64,000 nt of DNA from Rhabditoides inermis (taxonomy: Eukaryota; Nematoda; Chromadorea; Rhabditida; Rhabditidae): contig CAWZYM010000350.1 in NCBI GenBank assembly GCA_963966185.1, positions 62,001-126,000 of the forward strand, in the 5' to 3' direction. Position 1 is the stretch's first letter. Each line of letters starts with the position of its first letter. Shown piece by piece: positions 56,476 through 64,000 of the stretch. The notes under the pieces are model-generated. The model was not told the origin of the DNA. It made no database searches and worked only from the letters and a program-made list of their open reading frames with translations. Both the position numbers and the translations under genes were made by a program.

Positions 56476-57336
56476 CTCCCTCCCTCTCGCTCTCTCTCTC
56501 TCTCTGCTGTCCCTCTCTCTCTCTCGCTATGTCCCCCTCTAATGTATAGTTTACAGAGGAACGCGGTGTGGGAAATGTATTTGTCAAAAAGGTTTTTTGG
56601 CGAGTAAATATTTATTTAACAGGGTAATATGTTAGGAAAAGTTGGAGAATGTGCTTGTTCATGGGAAGACGGGCAGCAGCTTCTCGTCGTTCAGCTCCGG
56701 CAGAACGCCCTGCATGTTCGCGGTACTCCACTTGGCGGGAGGCTGAAGATGTTCTCTCTCCTTCTCTTTCTCTCTCTTTCTCTCTCCCTCCCTATCTCCC
56801 TCCCTCTCCCTCTCTCTGCTCTCTCTCTCTCTCCCTCCCCCGCTCGCCACTCACCGCGCACGGGAACGTTATCATCAGAAAGCGCATGTTGAACGCCTGG
56901 TCGTAGTCGAGCTTAACAAAGGGCTAGCTACAGTATAGAGTTTGGAGTGCTCATGGCCTTGGTGATGGTGAACGTAGCGTGAGCTGCGGGAGGGATGGCG
57001 CCGACGGGGCGAGCGACTCTCACCAACTCGTCCTGCACCACCTGCAAGCACCAGTATTGATTACCTGTACCAGAGGTATTGATTCAGAACAGTAGTATCG
57101 AACGAAAGCTACTCACCTCGTACGCCACATGCTTGGTGGAAGCGTTGGAGATCACCTCCCTCTTCTCCCCGACAAAGCGGAGGTGCAGGAACGCCGGCGC
57201 GAAGGCGAGCCCCTCAACGGTCGGCCGCTTCTCTCCAGCCGCGTCGGACGCGAGTGCCGTCGGAGGTGTCGGCGTCTTCTTGACAGCTGCGAGCGGCCTG
57301 AGAAGACTCGGTCTCTCTCTCTCTCTCTGATACCGG

Positions 57337-57997
57337 AACGGCGCGTTCTCTCGCCTCGGCAGCGCATCGCCTCGCTCGTTGGTGAAGCGCCGAGCCAGTC
57401 CGAAGTAGTAAATCTTGAGGACATACCTGGTCTGCAAAGGATGACAGATGACATTGACATGTGTGAGACACTCAATGTTCCAGAATTTTGTGAACAGACA
57501 GTTAAGTACATGTAAGAAAAGAAATTCAACCTACCGCGTAGGTGAGCCCGAAGGCAAAGTTCGCGGGCTTGATGTCTCGATGAAGAAATCCTCGGGAATG
57601 CATTTCGCGAATACCGGCCAGAGCCTGAAGGAGAACTAGAGGGAGAGAGGGAGAGAGGGAGAGAGGGAGAGAGGGAGAGAGGGAGAGAGGGAGAGAGGGA
57701 GAGAGGGAGAGAGGGAGAGAGGGAGAGAGGGAGAGAGGGAGAGAGGGAGAGAGGGAGAGAAGGAGAGAGGGAGAGAGAGAGAGGGAGAGAGGGAGAGAGG
57801 GAGAGAGGGAGAGAGGAAGAGAGGGGAGGAGAGAGAGGAAGAGAAATAAAGAAGAGAGAGAGCGCGAGAGATAGACTCGCCTGCATGATAGTACGAGCGG
57901 TGGTGGGCCGGCTGAGGCGCTTGTGGGGCGACAGAGACTGCATGTCACTGAGATTCGCGTTCAGAATCTCCATCACGACAAAGTTGAACTCGGCCTG
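57337..57997 (-). pseudogene. CK1/TTBK-like kinase fragment inside an intron
   Basis: Three exons in order: 57997-57882 (AEFNFVVMEILNANLSDMQS, hinge and following helix; the donor appears to be GC rather than GT), about 57640-57532 (ALAGIREMHSRGFLHRDIKP then ANFAFG, the catalytic loop, intact HRD), and about 57443-57337 (KIYYFGLARRFTNERGDALP, where DFG has become YFG). N-lobe and C-lobe are missing. It lies in the intron between exons 4 and 3 of the MSP-like gene, same strand, in units 2 and 3 but not unit 1. Confidence 0.75.
57640..57880. repeat. (GAGGGAGA)n array
   Basis: About 25 units of GAGGGAGA between two kinase exons; nearly identical array at 63742-63960. Confidence 0.95.
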
Positions 57998-58109
57998 AAA
58001 AATGCAGAAAGATTCAGGTAGTCTTCCGATTGCAACCGACCAACCCCAACTGAGGGATAGAGAGATAGAGATAGAAGAGAAAGAGGGGAGAGAGGGGAAG
58101 AGACCTTGG

Positions 58110-58151
<42 letters not shown>

Positions 58152-58554
58152 GCACTCACACTTCCTGTCGCTGGCGAGTGGGTGGCGGGAGCGAGTGCCG
58201 CCCTGGCCTTGTCCTCTGCCTCCCGCTTCTACCTCTTCCGACGCTCCAACTGCTTCCGGCACGCCGTTCACTCGGCCTCGCGCGCATTTCTGGAGCGCAC
58301 AATGCGCGTCACCCAGATGATGGCGATGGCCAGAGCGACCAGGTCAGCCGCTGTCACCATCAACAGGGTGACCTGCTGTGCGAGCCACTCTGTAACCGTC
58401 GGCGGTGAGAAAGAGAGGGAGAGAGGGGGGAGAGAGAAGACTCACTCTCTCGCTGCTCTACCGCAACTTCCAACTGAGTCACGCCCATGTCCACCGGAGC
58501 AGCGGGGGTGACGGTGACCAGAGACGCGGTCGTCGAGTCCGACTGTCCCTGCAA

Positions 58555-58610
<56 letters not shown>

Positions 58611-59119
58611 ACAAGTTTTGAGCAAGATGTCAATTCATTACAATATTAAATCGATCGAATACGATATGATATCGAATGATTACGGTATGATAACGACTAA
58701 CTATCGATTACAGAGCTACATACGTCCTGACCACCATAAACATGAACAGTACATACCTGCGTGACAAGGGTGGCGGCAATGATGAGCCATACAAGCGTGT
58801 GCATTGGTCTGTAACGTATTACGGTAAAAAGTACGGTGCAATGAAGTGATGGAGTAGTGGAGTACGGTGGATACGGTAAGAATACAGTAACCCAACTAAA
58901 CGTGTTTCTCGGCGCAAAGTTTGGGTTATGTTACGTATAGGTTATAGGTACAACTATTTACAATCGCGAAAGAGCAGGTCGAGAGTAGGCTAGAGAAAAG
59001 GGGGAAGCGAAAAGGGGCGAAAAGAAAGAAAGCGAATAGTTGAGGAGGCATCTAAAGAGAAATGCGCTCGCAAAACGATAGCAAATGACGGCTGCAAACT
59101 ACTTCCGTGAAGTCCGTCT

Positions 59120-59133
59120 CTAATTAGCATATG
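59120..59133. promoter_or_regulatory. AATTAGCATATGCG motif, array unit 2
   Basis: Same motif and context as at 50706. Confidence 0.35.
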
Positions 59134-59967
59134 CGAATTGAATGCCCCCTCGTGCACCGCTCACAGAGCGCCAGCCGAATCAATCAATAATGCCCAACTG
59201 CCCCCTGTCGGTTGTGAGCACTCGCGAGAGAGGGCGCGCTCCGAACCCACCCGCCCCGTGCGCGGCGAACCCCCGGCCACACACACTCACAGTGTGCGTG
59301 TCTCAAATCAATCGATAATGCACACTTGCCTACTGGCAGTGCGCCTTTTTTCGTCGCACTCCTCAGGGCGCGTACAAATCCAATGAATTCAATGTTCACA
59401 CGTGGTGAACACATCTCGAAACGAACCGAATGAACCGATCGATAATTTATCAATATCACTCCACTGAACGACTGAATGGGAGATGAAATTAACCGTTTAT
59501 TAATTTCATGTCGCTTACTTAGACACCCGAAATCCCATCACAAACAACACTCACACACATCGCTCTTTCCACCACTGTCACAATACTCACTATCCACATT
59601 TTCTTGGTCTCAGTGCATGTATGTATGTCATTTTTTATAACACTTGTCACAACATTCTGACATCGTTGTTCCATAATAATATTTCAGTTGTCCCACACAT
59701 ATATCCCCCACATCCGCCGCCGGCTGACCCCCGCCTCCGTTCCGACCTATCCGGCCGATTTCAGGGGGTGAATTGACCGGAAATGGATTGAGGACCAGAA
59801 AGACTGGATTGAGATTAGAACGTGAAACTTGGCAGAGAGTACCGGAGAGTGATTGGGAAGGTTTAAGAGAGAGCCGCATGTTGTTATCTTTTCTTATATT
59901 CAAATCGTATCTCAAAGCGCGCCTCACGAATGGGGTCCGGCTGCGGGTAGTGAGAGACAGGGAGAGA

Positions 59968-60061
<94 letters not shown>

Positions 60062-60068
60062 GACAGAC
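59968..60068. repeat. (GA)n microsatellite
   Basis: About 100 bp of GA repeats in the unit-2 spacer; much expanded relative to unit 1. Confidence 0.95.
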
Positions 60069-60479
60069 AGGAACCACAGGAACTATTTTCAAGATAGGGA
60101 AACAATAGAAAATGAGTATGATGGTGAGCGGCCAGATGATAGTGAGGGGCCACTTTCGTGGTGAGAGTGTTTATTTGTCCTCGGGGCACTGGGCTTGGGG
60201 CATGAGAGAGACCGACTGAGACAGAACGAATGAGTGCAGACTGTAGTTAGCAAATGCGAGGTAATCTGTGTGAATGTCGCCTCGGGGTATGAGACGATAA
60301 TTACAGACGATAACAACAGTACATAACTGAGATCACTCAATCGATCCATCACTCTGGTTTGCCCACCGGTCAAATACGTTGCTGGTCACTTGCCGCTTCA
60401 CCCCACACCGTCGGTTGCGAAATGTGCTGGCACTCCCCAAGAACGTTCCGAGTACGTGACGAAAGGTGTGGCCGTGGAC

Positions 60480-62283
60480 GTATAAGAACGCATGCGTTTG
60501 TTCACCTGTTCGAGAGGCACGAGATGGTATACACGGACGAGACGCATTCTGTCGCCGTCTTCAACAACCGCCTGAAGAACTTCAAGAAGTTCTGGAAGTA
60601 TCTGGGAATGCAGTGAGTACATTGTATCTTTTTATAATGGTCATCGTTGCGTTGCAGTGGTTGGTGTCGGTTCCAGTTCGACTACTCCTCGTATGTGACG
60701 AAGTACATTGAAGAATCAATCACAGCTCCGGTCGGTTTATAGTTTATACCTTCTAATTGTTACTGTAACAATTATAGGCCGCCGCGCGTCGGACAACAGA
60801 TAAGAGGCGGAAGATCCGCTACAGCGACTACCGCACGTGCTACAAGTACTTCTGCACGGTGCACAACGCGGTAGGTATGAGTGACGATGAATAGTGACTA
60901 ATGTATGATTTAGGTGCTCTGCACTATGGCGAAGTGGGAGGCCGAGTCAAGCATCTCTGCGCCCGACCACAACGCAATCACCTCCTACTGGCTCGTCACA
61001 CTTTTGCTCATGAACGGGCAGCGCACGGAGGTATGGATTTTGATATGTCCTGCATTAATTTTGATACATTAAGATGGACGGATGTACAATGTACAAAGAC
61101 ACTGAAGGCGTATCCGGTTGGTGAATATGAGGTGAGTCATCGAATTGTTGATCGATTATTACGATTGTTCAGGTTGTACGCAGACGATACTACGAATACG
61201 CTCCGCCTGGAGAAGCATCTGCTAAGCTATTCCAGTGAGTTTGTAGGGAAACGGGGGAGAGAAAAAGAGACATTTTGTAGGAAAACGGAACTCACACTCC
61301 GAGACAAGAACAAGAAACACCAGGATACGATAGTAGTTGTGTACGAAGGTAGTTTGGATGCTGCAATGCGATCCAAGAAACTGCCGCATGGAAACGCAAC
61401 TACTGACGCCGCACCCGCTACACCTTTCGCGCGCCGTGAGTCTGTTGTCGGGGAGATCATCAAAGAGAGTCTGCGGAAGGACGCTATGCCACAACAGGTT
61501 AGAGAGAGAGGGGGAGAGGGAGAGAGGGAGAAAGAGAGAGAGGGGGAAGAGGAAAGGCGGACTATTCTTCATTTCAGGCAAACAAGATGTTACTCGGAAA
61601 AGGGACGGGTCTGGGAGCGCCGAGGAATAGGACTCAAGTGAGGAACAAGAAGGCGAGCGAAACTCGTAAGCAGAAACCGTACAGAGATGTGCTCTTCAAC
61701 TCGCTGGAGATGAATCCAGTCTTACAGGTACGAAATGTTTACATGCGTCTAGTTCAGAAAGGTTACAGTATGCTGTTGGTGATTCGCGCAGTCCTTTCTT
61801 CATCATGTCCAACTTGTTCCCACTCGCATTCGCGGGCGCGTGTGAGCCGGCTATTGATATGATGTAAGAAGCTTTAACTCTGATTAGCGATGGCGAGCCG
61901 GTGAGCGCAGCTTGAATATGCAAATATATACAATATAAATTCAGATCATTGTGTCTTATGATACAGCGTTTGACTATGATGAAGTCTACTGCTCCACGTT
62001 TGCTTTTCAACACACTGTTCTCAAAGGTCAGGTTCTTTCTTCTTGTTCAGACGATCCGATCATACCTTTCGCAACATTCTTTCACGAGAGAAAGCACAGC
62101 ATGTGGCACAGGATTCTTCTCAGAATTCCGAGAGAGAAGTTCCCTAAGCTGAAGAAAATCGACATTCTCTTCGTCTCCGACGACGAGTTCGATTTCACGG
62201 TTGACTGGCCTGGCTCTCGTCATTTTCAATGTTACATTTATCGTAAGAAGCAGTTCGAACCGAAGATGTATATAGAAAACTGA
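60480..62283 (+). CDS. Orphan gene of the tandem array, copy 2
   Basis: Same exons as copy 1 (THAFVHLFERHEMVYTDETH, CRFQFDYSSYVTKYIEESIT, TTDKRRKIRYSDYRTCYKYF, SYWLVTLLLMNGQRTE, DKNKKHQDTIVVVYEGSLDA, HSMWHRILLRIPREKFPKLK). It lacks the two exons that copy 1 has at about 53730-54012, and has lost two codons in FCSDTVH. It ends MYIEN then TGA at 62281-62283, two residues later than copy 1. The intron before DKNKKHQ is 43-50 bp and uninterrupted. Confidence 0.5.
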
Positions 62284-62763
62284 GTCGACAGGTGCACACA
62301 CTTTCTTTTGCAGTTTCAATGTTTGTTCATTTAGTGTAGAAGCGAGTGCGAAGGTAGCAGCCCTGAAGGTGTTCAATCATCTGTTGTACGCGCGAACTGA
62401 AGAAGAGTACGATGAGGTAAATTACGCAGAGCTAGTGGATTTAGTCATATATCATATATCACACTGCATCTCATCGTTCAGACTTGGGAAGAAAAAAAAA
62501 AGCAGAACGAGTACCCATTCGACAAATATCCCGGTTTGAAGAAGTACTTGGCGGATAAGGAAGACTCTATGAAGGTACTCCCTCCCTCTCGCTCTCTCTC
62601 TCTCTCTGCTGTCCCTCTCTCTCTCTCGCTATGTCCCCCTCTAATGTATAGTTTACAGAGGAACGCGGTGTGGGAAATGTATTTGTCAAAAAGGTTTTTT
62701 GGCGAGTAAATATTTATTTAACAGGGTAATATGTTAGGAAAAGTTGGAGAATGTGCTTGTTCA

Positions 62764-63395
62764 TGGGAAGACGGGCAGCAGCTTCTCGTCGTTCAGCTCC
62801 GGCAGAACGCCCTGCATGTTCGCGGTACTCCACTTGGCGGGAGGCTGAAGATGTTCTCTCTCCTTCTCTTTCTCTCTCTTTCTCTCTCCCTCCCTATCTC
62901 CCTCCCTCTCCCTCTCTCTGCTCTCTCTCTCTCTCCCTCCCCCGCTCGCCACTCACCGCGCACGGGAACGTTATCATCAGAAAGCGCATGTTGAACGCCT
63001 GGTCGTAGTCGAGCTTAACAAAGGGCTAGCTACAGTATAGAGTTTGGAGTGCTCATGGCCTTGGTGATGGTGAACGTAGCGTGAGCTGCGGGAGGGATGG
63101 CGCCGACGGGGCGAGCGACTCTCACCAACTCGTCCTGCACCACCTGCAAGCACCAGTATTGATTACCTGTACCAGAGGTATTGATTCAGAACAGTAGTAT
63201 CGAACGAAAGCTACTCACCTCGTACGCCACATGCTTGGTGGAAGCGTTGGAGATCACCTCCCTCTTCTCCCCGACAAAGCGGAGGTGCAGGAACGCCGGC
63301 GCGAAGGCGAGCCCCTCAACGGTCGGCCGCTTCTCTCCAGCCGCGTCGGACGCGAGTGCCGTCGGAGGTGTCGGCGTCTTCTTGACAGCTGCGAG
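62764..63395 (-). CDS. MSP-like membrane protein gene, array copy 3 (3' exons only)
   Basis: Terminal exons matching copy 2: AVKKTPTPPTALASDAAGEK and FLHLRFVGEKREVISNASTK (63395-63220), VRVARPVGAIPPAAHATFTI, LDYDQAFNMRFLMITFPCA and PPAKWSTANMQGVLPELNDE to the stop at 62764. The exons needed to judge integrity (signal peptide, TM) are beyond the window. Confidence 0.55.
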
Positions 63396-63438
63396 CGGCC
63401 TGAGAAGACTCGGTCTCTCTCTCTCTCTCTGATACCGG

Positions 63439-64000
63439 AACGGCGCGTTCTCTCGCCTCGGCAGCGCATCGCCTCGCTCGTTGGTGAAGCGCCGAGCCAG
63501 TCCGAAGTAGTAAATCTTGAGGACATACCTGGTCTGCAAAGGATGACAGATGACATTGACATGTGTGAGACACTCAATGTTCCAGAATTTTGTGAACAGA
63601 CAGTTAAGTACATGTAAGAAAAGAAATTCAACCTACCGCGTAGGTGAGCCCGAAGGCAAAGTTCGCGGGCTTGATGTCTCGATGAAGAAATCCTCGGGAA
63701 TGCATTTCGCGAATACCGGCCAGAGCCTGAAGGAGAACTAGAGGGAGAGAGGGAGAGAGGGAGAGAGGGAGAGAGGGAGAGAGGGAGAGAGGGAGAGAGG
63801 GAGAGAGGGAGAGAGGGAGAGAGGGAGAGAGGGAGAGAGGGAGAGAGGGAGAGAGGGAGAGAAGGAGAGAGGGAGAGAGAGAGAGGGAGAGAGGGAGAGA
63901 GGGAGAGAGGGAGAGAGGAAGAGAGGGGAGGAGAGAGAGGAAGAGAAATAAAGAAGAGAGAGAGCGCGAGAGATAGACTCGCCTGCATGATAGTACGAGC
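63439..64000 (-). pseudogene. CK1/TTBK-like kinase fragment, unit 3
   Basis: Same exons as in unit 2, again with HRD intact and YFG in place of DFG; the first exon is cut by the window end. Confidence 0.7.

Larger units (their letters stand above)
56662..58804 (-). pseudogene. Signal peptide-TM-coiled coil-MSP-like protein, array copy 2
   Basis: Exon 1 (58804-58757) is MHTLVWLIIAATLVTQ, a signal peptide with an ATG. Exon 2 (58548-58446) is a short luminal part. Exon 3 (about 58390-58155) has the TM segment and coiled coil but a TGA at 58268-58270 where copy 1 has TGG (in REAEW). Exon 4 (57293-57118) reads TPTPPTALASDAAGEKRPTV, FLHLRFVGEKREVISNASTK and HVAYEV. Exon 5 (from 57041) reads VRVARPVGAIPPAAHATFTI. 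The next reads LDYDQAFNMRFLMITFPCA (56915-56861), and the last PPAKWSTANMQGVLPELNDE to a TGA at 56662. The P-x-G-x-I-P-P turn and flanking strands resemble an MSP/VAP domain. VAP proteins have MSP first and TM last; here the order is reversed. Confidence 0.6.
56629..62730. repeat. Tandem array unit 2 (6.1 kb)
   Basis: The words starting ATGTTAGGAAAAG recur at 49028 (diverged), 56629 and 62731, giving periods of about 7.6 and 6.1 kb. Units 2 and 3 are nearly identical over the 1.27 kb available. Unit 1 is longer because of the 934-bp element, the 490-bp spacer duplication and two extra exons, but lacks the kinase insert. Confidence 0.85.
62731..64000. repeat. Tandem array unit 3, cut by window end
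   Basis: Near-identical to 56629-57900. Confidence 0.85.

Noticed and set aside
1..64000. Spliced-leader RNA genes
   Set aside because: Looked for because a nematode is likely; no recognisable spliced-leader sequence was seen by eye. A covariance search would be decisive.

Overview
The window is animal nuclear DNA, most likely from a nematode. Genes are broken into short exons with small introns whose 3' splice sites read TTTCAG or similar. One gene is a small MSP-domain protein of the kind expanded in nematodes (31.2-32.0 kb), and there are exons of a CK1/TTBK-like kinase, another nematode-expanded family. Species cannot be told from the sequence. Introns and spacers are full of (CT)n/(GA)n arrays and mobile elements. 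No CRISPR array, rRNA or convincing functional tRNA was seen.

Layout. 0-5 kb: a LINE endonuclease scrap, unresolved exon-like segments, and a clean four-exon TOM20 gene (mitochondrial import receptor). 5.2-6.7 kb: a decayed copy of an MSP-like membrane-protein gene that reappears at 49-64 kb. 7.3-12.4 kb: an orphan first exon, antisense M1-aminopeptidase-like exons, a MULE-like element with a 9-bp target duplication, and a SINE. 12.4-15.6 kb: a nearly complete APE-type (RTE-like) LINE with a 12-bp target duplication. 17.5-22.2 kb and 32.9-35.4 kb (continuing at 48.0-48.2 kb): a segmental duplication (A and B) carrying a zinc-finger gene; B retains empty sites for insertions in A and vice versa. 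22.5-31 kb: a minus-strand gene, a 929-bp element, and a complete ten-exon orphan gene. 31.2-33.6 kb: the MSP gene and the full AT-hook/zinc-finger gene, divergently arranged. 35.44-47.97 kb: one 12.5-kb insertion made of a Penelope-like element (PLE) with an N-terminal GIY-YIG domain, itself interrupted twice by a LINE with a restriction-like endonuclease. 49-64 kb: a tandem array (periods about 7.6 and 6.1 kb) pairing a minus-strand signal peptide-TM-coiled coil-MSP-like gene with a plus-strand orphan gene; the copies are broken in different ways.

Most notable. (1) The 3' region of the PLE (minus strand, about 35.49-35.60 kb) contains every strand of a hammerhead ribozyme core with three perfectly matched stems, but in an order that is not a cyclic permutation of the known types, so the fold would be pseudoknotted; a fourth 10-bp helix brackets it. 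(2) The two LINE insertions in the PLE share one 3' junction and are flanked by direct repeats of about 1.4 and 1.26 kb, as if each insertion copied and so preserved its own target site. Both are inferences from sequence and need the checks listed.
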